A DNA stretch of 32,247 nt from an uncultured Coriobacteriales bacterium (GTDB lineage: Bacteria > Actinomycetota > Coriobacteriia > Coriobacteriales > UMGS124): positions 1 through 32,247 of the forward strand of contig CABQHM010000040.1 of the NCBI GenBank assembly GCA_902464015.1, written 5' to 3'. Positions 24,541-32,247 of the stretch are shown here, piece by piece; the stretch's first letter is position 1; every line of letters starts with the position of its first letter. Made by a program: the position numbers and the translations under genes. The notes beneath the pieces were generated by a model. That model ran no database searches. It was not told the DNA's origin and saw nothing but the letters and a program-made list of their open reading frames with translations.

Positions 24541-26571
24541 TTACCAGGCACCGCTCACGAGGTTCTTACCGAGCAAGTACCCGAACGTGTCGCAGCAACC
24601 GCCCAGGTTGATGCCGGGGCAACGGTAGTCGTAGATGTCACCGAACATGTCACCCACCACGGTGCCCACGCCGTAGAGGCCCGGGATGGGGTCCTGGTTC
24701 TCGTCGCACACGTGCATCTGGATGTCGGTGTTCAGGCCGCCAGTGATGCACAACGTGTAGGGCTCGTTTTTGATGCCATAGAACGGAGGCTGCTTCACGG
24801 GCAGCAGGAAACGCCTGTCCTTGTGGAACTCGTCGTCGAGACCGGTCTCACAGTAGGAGTTGTAGCGCTCGACCTGCGCGAGGAAGGCATCGACAGGCAG
24901 GCCAAGGCCCTCCGCCAGCTCCTCGAGCGTGTCGGCCTTCACGGCGTTGGCGGCCATGGTGGCGTCGAAGCCGGCATACTCGTCGGTCGTCGTCCAGTCG
25001 GTGTCGGGGTCGAACAGCATGGCGATGGAGTCGTAGACCTCCTGCGTGTCGCGAGGCTCACCGCCCACGCGGTCGCCCTGCCAGGGAGCCGAGTCATACA
25101 CCCAGTTGTCGTCCCAGATGAGGAAAGCACAGCCGTCGGGTTGGACGCGCTGCGGGTAGGGCATGTAGCCGTAGGTGCAGTTCTCGTTGCTGTAGCGCAC
25201 GCCCTTCTTGTTCACGAGCAGGCCCGGGAACGTGGTGAGCGCACCCTCAGCCCACCAGCGGCACGGCAGTACCTCGTCGCCCATCGTGGCAAGCATGGGG
25301 GCGTTGGGCGTGTACTTCTGCCAGGCGGCGCCCACCCACATGGCCATCTTGAGGCCACTGCCGTCGTAAACGCCACCCCAGCCGAAGGGAAGCGCGATGG
25401 GGCAGTACTTGGCCACCATGTCGCGGTCGCGCGAAAAGTCGCCCGTCGCCAGCACGACGCCCTTGCTCGCGTTGTAGCGCACGTACCTGCCGTCCTTCTT
25501 GGCAACGCAACCGGTTACACGCCCCGTGTTGTTGTCTGCGCGATCAATCTGCACGGCCGTCGTGTTGTAGTAGATGCGCGCGCCGGCCTTCTGCGAGATG
25601 TCGGCCAGGGCCTCGACGGCAACCTGCTGGGAGGCACCGGCTGCCTGGTTCCCCTCGGTGACGAACGAGTGTGAGACGTTGAGCGTGGCGAGGGGGCCGC
25701 CGTTGTCCTGCTGGTTGTTCTCGATGACGGTGGAGATGCCGTAGGGCTCCAGGATGTCCATAAGCCAGTTCATGGCCGTGCCGCTCTCGTTATAGACGAG
25801 CCACCATTTCTCCTGGTCGAGACGGAAGCTGTTCGCGGCGAAGATGGACTGGAAGATGGGCTCGATCTCCTCACGCGAATAATCCATCCCCAGCTCGTGG
25901 GTAAGGCGGGTATTGAAGGCCGCGTTGGAGCCGCCACGCGACACGGGCGTGGAGCTCTCGGCGATGAGGATGACGTCGGCGCCTTCCTCCGACGCCGACG
26001 CGGCGGTAACCAGGCCACCCATACCGGCGCCGATGATAAGGATCTCGCAGTCCTGCGTCTCCTCGATGAACGACTCGTCAATGGGCTCGGGGGCGATCTC
26101 GAAGCTCCATTTGGCGTTCATGAAGGAGTCGGCGGTGAGGACGAGCTCGCCGCCTGCGTCGGCGGCCGGGGCGGCTGCAGAGGAACCGCAGGCCTGAGCC
26201 AGGCAGTCCTCGACCGCAGAGAAAATCGCCTTGCTCGTGATCGTCGCGCCAGACACGGCGTTCACGGCGTCAACCCCGCCCGCCTCGACAATCTGGTCGG
26301 GGAGCTGTTCAATCGCCTTGCTGCCGATGCCCTGCGTCTCAGAGTTGTCTCCGACCTCGACCTTCGAGACCTTGCCGCCCTCAATTGTGACAGTCACGGG
26401 AACCTCGCCACCGATGCCGTTGCCGGAGGCGGTGTATGTGCCGTCCTGGTAACCGGTTGCGGTGGCCTCTTCAGCCAAGGCGGGCGCCGCAACGACTCCA
26501 CCCGCAACGGCCGCCATACCCATGACGCTGCCGGCACCCTTGACGAAACTCCTACGGTTCATAGCCTGCAT
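24541..26571 (-). CDS. FP6: Tat-exported reductase with N-terminal FMN-binding and FAD domains
   Basis: A 676-aa flavoprotein with the order seen in urocanate/fumarate-type reductases. A Tat signal (MQAMNRRSFVKGAGS, arginines 6-7) is followed by an FMN_bind domain at about 40-128 with VSGATITS, where T110 is the expected covalent FMN site. The FAD domain starts at IIGAGMGGLVTAASASEEGA (about 179-198). The basic segment is KKGVRYSNEN, matching the family catalytic-Arg pattern. The C-terminus (IPGLYGVGTVVGDMFGDIYD, then CPGINLGGCCDTFG) groups it with FP5. The start at 26571 has GGAG eight bases upstream; the upstream in-frame Met (26598) lacks one. It is divergent from L5, its likely regulator. 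FMN loading needs an ApbE enzyme not present in this window. Confidence 0.92.
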   Translation of the reverse strand: MQAMNRRSFVKGAGSVMGMAAVAGGVVAAPALAEEATATGYQDGTYTASGNGIGGEVPVTVTIEGGKVSKVEVGDNSETQGIGSKAIEQLPDQIVEAGGVDAVNAVSGATITSKAIFSAVEDCLAQACGSSAAAPAADAGGELVLTADSFMNAKWSFEIAPEPIDESFIEETQDCEILIIGAGMGGLVTAASASEEGADVILIAESSTPVSRGGSNAAFNTRLTHELGMDYSREEIEPIFQSIFAANSFRLDQEKWWLVYNESGTAMNWLMDILEPYGISTVIENNQQDNGGPLATLNVSHSFVTEGNQAAGASQQVAVEALADISQKAGARIYYNTTAVQIDRADNNTGRVTGCVAKKDGRYVRYNASKGVVLATGDFSRDRDMVAKYCPIALPFGWGGVYDGSGLKMAMWVGAAWQKYTPNAPMLATMGDEVLPCRWWAEGALTTFPGLLVNKKGVRYSNENCTYGYMPYPQRVQPDGCAFLIWDDNWVYDSAPWQGDRVGGEPRDTQEVYDSIAMLFDPDTDWTTTDEYAGFDATMAANAVKADTLEELAEGLGLPVDAFLAQVERYNSYCETGLDDEFHKDRRFLLPVKQPPFYGIKNEPYTLCITGGLNTDIQMHVCDENQDPIPGLYGVGTVVGDMFGDIYDYRCPGINLGGCCDTFGYLLGKNLVSGAW

Positions 26572-26670
26572 GTTTGCATCTCCTATCGTCTCGAACACCT
26601 TGTCCGTACCGCGCCGACCTCACCGGCGCCGTTCGCGGCACAACAGTACCCGGCAACCTCGATAAATGCG

Positions 26671-26682
26671 CCACCCAAATGG
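26671..26682. promoter_or_regulatory. Shared upstream motif, copy at FP6/L5
   Basis: CCACCCAAATGG lies 100-111 bp upstream of FP6, in the divergent FP6/L5 region, flanked by ATGCG and CGCAT arms. A near-identical CCACCCAAACGG lies at 28671-28682 upstream of FP7. It is a candidate L5 site. Confidence 0.35.
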
Positions 26683-26836
26683 ACGCATGGCAAACATGCA
26701 GGTACAAGATGTAAACAGCACCGTCATCACTCATTTTGAGCACGGAATGCCGAGCTTGGGTGAGGAGTTTTCCCCAACGGAGATGCTATGCTGGCCAACG
26801 TCGACCACAGCACCAGCCCACAAGGGGGACACACGC

Positions 26837-28318
26837 ATGCATGCCTATCTCGCCCGCATGGCGACGCTTCGCAGCATCGGCATGGGAGCGCTCTACTTCT
26901 TCACTTCGCACATGGTCATTCGATCCATGTTCTATGTCGGGACGGGCAAGACCCCCGAGCAAATCGTCGTCTTCTTCCTGCTGCTCCTATGCTCGGTGGC
27001 TGTCGTCCATACCGCACCCCACGCCTTTCTCGACTTGCGCGCACGTGCAAGCGAGTACATCCGCATGCCCCTCGTCAGCATGCTCGCCGCCCTCGGGTCG
27101 TTTTTACTCGTACTGTCCATCTTGCCCGAGATGGGCTGCCTTCCTTTATACCTGGGAGGCGTCCTTGCCGGCCTTGCCTGCGGATGCCTGGTCACCACCT
27201 GGGCGGCGTCGCTGCATGTGAGCCATCCCAACCCGAGGTCGTTCTCCATTCCCCCCGAGCTCATCTGGGCGGTCGTCTTCTATTTCTGCTTCCGCGTCGC
27301 CAGCTCGTTCTCCCCCATGGTGTCCGAAGGTGTCCTGTTCACGCTGCCCTTGCTTGCCGTCGCCTACCTGTCGAGCAGCCGGGCCGCGTCGCAAGCAGAC
27401 GCGCAAGACTCCCCGGCAGACGACGAGGTTGAGGCGAGCAGGGCGTCGCTCGTCCTCGTATATGTGTCAGCGGCATTCGCGCTGGCATCCGCCATCGTCG
27501 TGTACATGGCCGGCCTGGACTCGCTGCAACTCGGCAGCGGCCTGAACCACATGGTGCTTTTCGAGCTTGTTCTCGTGGGGGTCGTCATCTGTACCTGCTC
27601 GGCGTTGGGCTGGCTTGCCAGGCAACCCGTCCTGCCGAGGCGCACCGCCGCGTTCGTCTCGGTCCTGCTTGTTCTGCCCCCCTTCGCCATCGGCGTAGCG
27701 ATGGGCGCGGTGTTCCAACCGGAGAGCGCCGCCGGCCTCATGTGGGAGACGTCGTTCTGGGTCATGTTCGTGGCCGTCTTCGCCTACGACATGCGCTATT
27801 CCCCGTACCTATGCGACGGCCTCGCCGTTGGGCTGATGTTCGAGTCGATGTGCGTGGCACAGCTCTCCACCCAGCTCGCCCTCCATCTCGATGCCCCAGC
27901 CGTCGTCGTAGGGGTGTCCGTCACCGTCGGCGTCCTGTATCTCGCAGGGACGTTCCGTCAATTACTCCGTCCCGAAGCTCTCGCCTCCTCGGAGGGCATT
28001 GCGCACAAGGATGCCATTCCCACGCCGGAAGGCAAGCCGGGTTTTTGGGGCACCGAGGAGCCGGGGCACATCGAACCGCAAGACGCGCTGTCCGCTCGCT
28101 GCGCGACTCTTGCCCGCACCTGCCTGCTTACACCAAGCGAGAGGGATGTTCTCGAGCTCCTGGCGCATGGCCGCAGCGCCCGATATGTCGCCGACGAGCT
28201 CGGCGTGTCGTTCAATACGGTGCGCACCCACATCCGCCACGTCTACGAGAAGCTCGGCATTCACTCCCGCCAAGACCTCATCGACCTGGTCGAGATTGCG
28301 CAGGCGTCGGGGGAGTAG
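26837..28318 (+). CDS. L5: multi-TM LuxR-family transcriptional regulator
   Basis: A 493-aa protein with about ten to twelve hydrophobic segments (residues 10-395), a linker, then an HTH at about 430-488: CLLTPSERDVLELLAHGRS, then FNTVRTHIRHVYEKLGIHS. AAGGGGG eight bases upstream sets the start at 26837; the frame opens earlier (26666) but that part has no ribosome site and is not hydrophobic. It is divergent from FP6 and also upstream of FP7 on the same strand, so it may serve both, consistent with the similar motif found upstream of each. Confidence 0.9.
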   Translation: MHAYLARMATLRSIGMGALYFFTSHMVIRSMFYVGTGKTPEQIVVFFLLLLCSVAVVHTAPHAFLDLRARASEYIRMPLVSMLAALGSFLLVLSILPEMGCLPLYLGGVLAGLACGCLVTTWAASLHVSHPNPRSFSIPPELIWAVVFYFCFRVASSFSPMVSEGVLFTLPLLAVAYLSSSRAASQADAQDSPADDEVEASRASLVLVYVSAAFALASAIVVYMAGLDSLQLGSGLNHMVLFELVLVGVVICTCSALGWLARQPVLPRRTAAFVSVLLVLPPFAIGVAMGAVFQPESAAGLMWETSFWVMFVAVFAYDMRYSPYLCDGLAVGLMFESMCVAQLSTQLALHLDAPAVVVGVSVTVGVLYLAGTFRQLLRPEALASSEGIAHKDAIPTPEGKPGFWGTEEPGHIEPQDALSARCATLARTCLLTPSERDVLELLAHGRSARYVADELGVSFNTVRTHIRHVYEKLGIHSRQDLIDLVEIAQASGE

Positions 28319-28846
28319 GGCGACGGCATACGAAAAGGCGAGGGAACACGACAAGCCCGCCCCATAGACGTCGGGCTGCTTGAACAGGGCGTTCATCCGC
28401 GTACGCCAGTTACCCTGAAGCCAAGCGGCGCGCTCGACCTCGAAGCTCTGCCCCACCGTGACGCCGCTCACACGCAGGCGGCCGTCTTTTCGCAAGTTTT
28501 GCCGCCGTTCGCATTTTTCGCCACCTTTTGCAATCTGCGCCAAACCAGGCGGACGCGCCACACGGCGGTTAACCCGAGCAACAGGCGCGCCGCAAACGCC
28601 CCCCATCAGCCCTAAATCATCCCATGTACCAGCACGTACTCCCACAGGTTGAACCTCTCAACCTGGCGTTCCACCCAAACGGTTGGCGGGCTCAAAAAGC
28701 GGTTGAGGCGTTTTGCATTGTAGGGTGGGGCGCAAGGTGCCATTATGCGTGACGTGCTGAGAATGGCGTCGAACGAGGGAGGCGCCAAGCAGCATAACCG
28801 CAGTTCAGGGCACCAAAAGGTGCAGAGAAACGAAAGGGGAACCATC
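28319..28846. other. Intergenic region between L5 and FP7
   Basis: There is no clear gene in 528 bp. Near 28355-28375 is a weak hairpin (AGCCCG / CGGGCT) that may end L5. At 28380-28490 the minus strand has coriobacterial-looking codons (including VGQSFEVERAAWLQGNW) but no recognisable family, so it may be a gene remnant. At 28487-28540 TTTTGC/TTTTCGC words recur about every 12-17 bp. The motif CCACCCAAACGG is at 28671-28682. A leader hairpin GCACC-AAAA-GGTGC (28810-28823) precedes the FP7 ribosome site. Confidence 0.5.
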
Positions 28847-30439
28847 ATGGAAATGACCCGCCGCAACTTTGTCGCCAGCGCCGCCGCAGCAGGCACGGCC
28901 GCAGCCGTTGCAAGCACATTTGCCCCCGAGGCCGCCCAGGCCAAGGTCATCGCCGAGTCGAGCAGCGTGTGGGACCTCGACGAGGTCGGCGAGCCCACCG
29001 AGGAGCTTGAGTGCGACATCGCCATCATCGGCGCCGGCGGTACGGGCATGGCGTGCGCCTGCCAGGCCAAGCAGCTCGGCCTCAACCCCATCGTCTTTGA
29101 GAAGCGCGAGGTCACGGGCGGCTCCTTCATCGGCACCGAGGGCCTCTTCGCCCTGGGCACCAAGTACACCGAGGAGTCCGGCTGCACCCTCACCGTGGAG
29201 GAAGCCATCGCCAACACGATGGTCTACCACCACTTCATCCCCAACCACAAGCTCTACCAGCGCTTCTTCAACCAGACCGCCGAGACCGTGCAGTGGCTCG
29301 AGGACCTGGGCGTAGGCTTCCAGGGCGCCATCGCCATCGGCGCCGGCCAGAAGTGCTGGCACGTGTACGAGCGCGACCTTGAGAAGGGCCCGGGCGCCAC
29401 GTTCCAGGACAGCATGCGCGCAGCCGCCGAGAAGCTCGGCGTGCAGATTGAGCTCTCCACTCCCGTGAAGAAGATTCTCGTCGAGGACGGCAAGGTCACC
29501 GGCGTGCTCGCCCAGCGCGAGGACGGCACCGTCGTGCGCGTCAACGCCCCCTGCGTCGCTTGCGCCACCGGCGGCTATCCCCAGAACAAGGACTTCCTCT
29601 ACGCCGTCTCCGAGACGCGCAACGAGCTCATCCTGCCGCAGGGCGTGCCCGGCAACGACGCCGACGGCATCAAGATGGCCCGCGACGCCGGCGCCTACAT
29701 GGCCGAGGGCCTGGGCACCGTGATGTGGTGCGGCCCGTGCCTCGACGGCGCCGTGTGGACCCACATGGATTACTGCGCCTCCGTCCAGCCTACCCTCTGG
29801 ATCAACGGCGACTGCGAGCGCTGGATCAACGAGGACCGCTGGATTTCCGACTTCGCCGGCGTCGGCCTGGCTCAGCGTAACCAGGACAAGACGTTCACCA
29901 TCTTCTGCGAGCGCGACCTGACCACCTGGGAGGAAGAGGGCCCCTACGGCATGGTCTTCTCCTTCACCTCTCCCGGCAACCCCATGGTGGGCGTGCGCGA
30001 GCAGATCGAGGACCTCATCGCCGGCGGCACCGTGTTCAAGTGCGACACCGTCGAGGAGATGGCCGAGGCCGAGGGTCTCGACGCCGAGGCGCTCAAGGCC
30101 TGCATCGACCAGTACAACAGCTACTGCGACGAGGGCCACGACCCCGACTTCGGCAAGGCCGCCGAGCACCTGCGCAAGATGGACGAGCCGCCCTTCTACA
30201 TCGGCCAGATCGGCGACGGCTACTACACCACGTGCGGCGGCATCATGATCAACGCCAACTGCGAGGTCGAGAACGAGGCCCACGAGGTCATCCCCGGCCT
30301 GTATGCCGGCGGTTCCGACGCGGGCTGCCTCTACGGCGACTCCTACGACGTCTCCCTGGCCCCCGGCTCCCAGGCATCCTGGGCCAACAACTCCGGCCGC
30401 ATCATCGCCATGGAAGCCGCCAAGTACCTGGGCAAGTAA
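28847..30439 (+). CDS. FP7: Tat-exported FAD-dependent reductase
   Basis: A 530-aa fumarate-reductase-like flavoprotein. The signal MEMTRRNFVASAAAAGTAAA has twin arginines at 5-6. The FAD motif IIGAGGTGMACACQAKQLG is at about 60-78. The conserved basic segment reads CERWINED, with Trp in the aromatic position. The C-terminus is IPGLYAGGSDAGCLYGDSYD, then LAPGSQASWANNSGRI, a pattern distinct from the other six. GAAAGGGGA about seven bases upstream and the Tat motif fix the start at 28847. Codon use is strongly biased (GCC, GGC, AAG, GAG), as in FP3, suggesting high expression. No dedicated regulator follows; L5 lies upstream on the same strand. There is no heme or FMN domain and the substrate is unknown. 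Confidence 0.9.
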   Translation: MEMTRRNFVASAAAAGTAAAVASTFAPEAAQAKVIAESSSVWDLDEVGEPTEELECDIAIIGAGGTGMACACQAKQLGLNPIVFEKREVTGGSFIGTEGLFALGTKYTEESGCTLTVEEAIANTMVYHHFIPNHKLYQRFFNQTAETVQWLEDLGVGFQGAIAIGAGQKCWHVYERDLEKGPGATFQDSMRAAAEKLGVQIELSTPVKKILVEDGKVTGVLAQREDGTVVRVNAPCVACATGGYPQNKDFLYAVSETRNELILPQGVPGNDADGIKMARDAGAYMAEGLGTVMWCGPCLDGAVWTHMDYCASVQPTLWINGDCERWINEDRWISDFAGVGLAQRNQDKTFTIFCERDLTTWEEEGPYGMVFSFTSPGNPMVGVREQIEDLIAGGTVFKCDTVEEMAEAEGLDAEALKACIDQYNSYCDEGHDPDFGKAAEHLRKMDEPPFYIGQIGDGYYTTCGGIMINANCEVENEAHEVIPGLYAGGSDAGCLYGDSYDVSLAPGSQASWANNSGRIIAMEAAKYLGK

Positions 30440-30481
30440 GACAGATAACCGGGCTTCCCGGTCGTCATTGACGTTCAAACC

Positions 30482-30517
30482 AAAGAGCCCTCGGAGCAAT
30501 CCGGGGGCTCTTTGTTG
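30482..30517 (+). terminator. Intrinsic terminator of FP7
   Basis: AAAGAGCCC-t-CGGA pairs with TCCG-g-GGGCTCTTT around GCAA, followed by GTTGT. The A-rich left arm makes it usable in both directions. A smaller hairpin ACCGGG-CTT-CCCGGT precedes it near 30447-30461. Confidence 0.85.
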
Positions 30518-30530
30518 TGGACGACTATGA

Positions 30531-30771
30531 GCGGGCGGTGTGCACGTTGTGTGATACTCGCTGCGCATGGCGGACATGGTCGAACTGCGCTGCGCGGCAC
30601 GTGACAACGCGGGACGCTCGGAGCCCCTCGCAACGTGCGGCGCACGCTGACGCGGCGGCATGAGACCATAGCGCGGCTGAAAAACTCGCCCAGGGTGGAG
30701 AACCGCAACGGGCAGCTGACCGGAAAAGAGAAAAAGGATGCCTGGCCAATATAGAACCAGAAGGGTCCGCG
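30531..30771 (+). other. Non-coding stretch with a possible gene remnant
   Basis: There is no gene with a good start. From about 30603 to 30752 one frame is open and ends with HETIARLKNSPRVENRNG, GKEKKDAWPI and a stop. Its composition resembles a real C-terminus, but I recognise no family. It may be a decayed gene or chance. Confidence 0.25.
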
Positions 30772-31020
30772 ATGCTCAAAATCACGGTTAAGGCGGACGG
30801 AATGATGTGCGGGATGTGCGAGAGCCACGCGAACGGCGCGGTCCGCAAGGCGTTCGAGGTGAGGAAGGCCACCTCCTCGCACGGCAAAGGGGAGACAGTC
30901 ATCCTCACCGAGGACGGCGTCAACGAGAGCGCCCTGCGGGCAGCCGCCGGCGCCACGGAATGCGAGGTCAAGGCGGCGTCGAAGGAACCCCACGTGAAGA
31001 GGGGCCTGTTCCATCGATAG
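30772..31020 (+). CDS. Small heavy-metal-associated (HMA) domain protein
   Basis: An 82-aa cytoplasmic protein with the beta-alpha-beta-like pattern of HMA metal-binding domains: KITVKADGMMCGMCESHANGAVRKAF, here broken as KITVKADG, MMCGMCESH and ANGAVRKAF. C13 and C16 form the CxxC metal site, as in CopZ-type copper chaperones. AGAAGGG about six bases before the ATG at 30772 supports the start. The C-terminal 20 residues are basic. No P-type ATPase is adjacent in the window. The neighbouring convergent ABC ATPase belongs to a peptide/nickel group, so a metal theme is possible but unproven. Copper is the usual ligand of the family; the metal here is inferred. Confidence 0.75.
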   Translation: MLKITVKADGMMCGMCESHANGAVRKAFEVRKATSSHGKGETVILTEDGVNESALRAAAGATECEVKAASKEPHVKRGLFHR

Positions 31021-31064
31021 ACGGCGCACAAAATCGGCGAGGCGAAACCTCACGCGCGGTCACG

Positions 31065-31115
31065 CAAACGCAGGTGCACGGGGAAAGGTTCACCACCCCC
31101 GTGCGCCTGCGTTTG
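31065..31115. terminator. Long hairpin between convergent genes
   Basis: A 19-bp stem with one mismatch (31065-31083 with 31097-31115) and a 13-nt loop. It lies between the HMA gene and the ABC ATPase, which converge. T tracts are poor, so it is a terminator by position more than by sequence. Confidence 0.6.
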
Positions 31116-31141
31116 ATGCGCTGGATAAAGCGCGCGAACAC

Positions 31142-32247
31142 TCAGGTACCCGGCGTGGCGTCCGCAAAGGCAAAAGACCCCGTCGCCCCCACCGTGACCG
31201 TCTGGTCGCACAAATAGGAGGCGACCCGGGGCTCGTGGGTGACCACAACGACTGCGACGCCGGTGCGGGCACAGACATGGTCGAGCATGGCAAGCACATC
31301 GCGCTGGGTAACGGCGTCGAGGGCCGAGGTGGACTCGTCGAGCACGAGCACAGCCGGCTCGTGGGCCAGGGCACGGGCGATGGCCACGCGCTGGGCCTGC
31401 CCGCCCGAAAGCCGACCCGGACGGTGTCGCAGCAGCGCCTCCTCGAGCCCCACAAACCCCATGAGCTCGCACAATCGTTTGGCCAGCTGCTCTTTGGACC
31501 AGCTGGGATACCGCCGCTTGCAGGCACGTGCAAGCTGGGTCCGCACAGTCAGCGCCGGGTTGAGGCTTGTGGCGGGGTCCTGGGGCACCATCTGCACCCC
31601 CATCAGCTGAGACTCGCTGCGATCCTCAAACCGGGCGGCCAGATCGACGGGAGCCGTTCCGTCCCACAGCTCGAGCCTCCCCGCATCGGGAGGCCACCGC
31701 CCCACCAGCACGTTGACCAGGGTGGTCTTTCCGGCACCGGAGGGACCCACCAGAGCGATGCCGCCGCCGGGCTTCAGCGTGAACGAGAGGTTGTCGACAA
31801 CCCGCTTGCCGTCGGGGGTGGTCACACACAACCCGTCGGCGCGCAGCGCGAACGGGGGCACGGACGCCTCATCGAACTTGGGAGCAGCTCCAGGCGCCGG
31901 CGCGGCCTCGGGTCCGGTCATCGCACCGACCTCGTGGGCCGCCTCCTCCCGTGCGCCGTCGGGCCGTGCAAGCCGCGTGGCCGCCAACAGCTCGCGCGTG
32001 TAGGCATGGTCCGGTCCCGCAAAGACCCGGCGTGTCTGCCCGCGCTCCACCACACGGCCGCCCTCCATGACCGCGACGTCCCCGCCGAGGCGGGCGGCCA
32101 CCTGGAGGTCGTGCGTCACCGCGATCACGGCGGTGCCCCGGCGCTCGCGCAGCGCGGACACAGTGGCGAGCACGTCCTCGGACGCAGCATTGTCGAGACC
32201 GCTCGTGGGCTCGTCGAGCACAAGCACCGCCGGCTCGCCCACCATGG
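31142..32247 (-). CDS. Double-domain peptide/nickel-type ABC transporter ATPase (partial)
   Basis: The 3' 368 codons of a protein whose start lies beyond the right edge. The first nucleotide-binding domain is seen only from its Walker B (VLVLDEPTSGLD) and H-loop (VTHD). A linker rich in Ala, Pro and Glu follows, then a complete second domain: Walker A GPSGAGKTT, Q-loop region VQMVPQDPATSLNP, signature LSGGQAQRVAIARAL, Walker B VLVLDESTSALD, H-loop VTHE. This equals a DppD-DppF/OppD-OppF pair fused in one chain, which energises uptake of peptides, nickel or similar solutes at the inner face of the membrane. LNP after the Q-loop is typical of this subfamily. Permease and binding-protein genes would lie to the right. 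It is not obviously linked to the reductase cassettes. Confidence 0.88.
   Translation of the reverse strand, partial: MVGEPAVLVLDEPTSGLDNAASEDVLATVSALRERRGTAVIAVTHDLQVAARLGGDVAVMEGGRVVERGQTRRVFAGPDHAYTRELLAATRLARPDGAREEAAHEVGAMTGPEAAPAPGAAPKFDEASVPPFALRADGLCVTTPDGKRVVDNLSFTLKPGGGIALVGPSGAGKTTLVNVLVGRWPPDAGRLELWDGTAPVDLAARFEDRSESQLMGVQMVPQDPATSLNPALTVRTQLARACKRRYPSWSKEQLAKRLCELMGFVGLEEALLRHRPGRLSGGQAQRVAIARALAHEPAVLVLDESTSALDAVTQRDVLAMLDHVCARTGVAVVVVTHEPRVASYLCDQTVTVGATGSFAFADATPGT

Noticed and set aside
265..28318. Membrane LuxR proteins as MFS transporters
   Set aside because: The TM part resembles a transporter in helix number, but all five loci end in a complete LuxR HTH, so they are regulators.
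28805..30661. 618-codon minus-strand frame
   Set aside because: Antisense shadow of FP7, with the same artefactual composition.
1..32247. tRNA, rRNA, integrase or attachment sites
   Set aside because: None was recognised on either strand. Cassette exchange is argued from repeats and remnants only.

Overview
The window looks like an accessory region of a high-GC anaerobic gut actinobacterium, most likely Coriobacteriia/Eggerthellaceae. The case rests on gene content: seven Tat-exported FAD flavoproteins of the fumarate-reductase/flavocytochrome-c superfamily, and five multi-TM proteins ending in a LuxR-type HTH. This pairing is a hallmark of Eggerthella-like genomes. No rRNA, tRNA or housekeeping gene is visible, so the taxonomic call is inference.

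Layout. FP and L numbers are my own labels. Positions 1-264 hold an intrinsic terminator and a frameshifted fragment of a LuxR HTH. Then come L1 (265-1944, -) and its upstream flavoprotein FP1 (2103-3860, -), both visibly less GC-rich than what follows. A 55-bp perfect direct repeat carrying a terminator lies at 1-55 and 4551-4605, bracketing that module. Next are FP2 (4722-6254, +) with L2 (6520-8031, +); L3 (8227-9693, -) divergent from FP3 (9951-11390, +); and FP4 (12624-14528, -) followed by a LysR gene (11549-12514, -). FP5 (14877-16547, -) follows L4, whose gene is split by an IS110-like element (17550-19173). Removing the element restores one 521-codon frame.

From 19.9 kb the content changes: a secreted Big2/CUB/PASTA protein (20186-21589, -) with a LysR gene upstream, then a hipBA toxin-antitoxin operon (22783-24286, -). 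The reductase theme returns with FP6 (24541-26571, -, FMN plus FAD) divergent from L5 (26837-28318, +), and FP7 (28847-30439, +). The right end holds a small CxxC metal-binding protein and the 3' part of a double-domain peptide/nickel ABC ATPase that runs off the window.

How it probably works: each flavoprotein would be folded with its flavin, exported by Tat, and reduce a small organic electron acceptor outside the membrane, with electrons from membrane carriers encoded elsewhere. The adjacent membrane-embedded LuxR proteins plausibly sense the substrate and switch on their own reductase, so the region reads as a set of interchangeable sensor/reductase cassettes. Substrates cannot be read from the sequence. 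Evidence of cassette turnover includes the direct repeat, the LuxR remnant, the IS-disrupted regulator and composition differences between modules.
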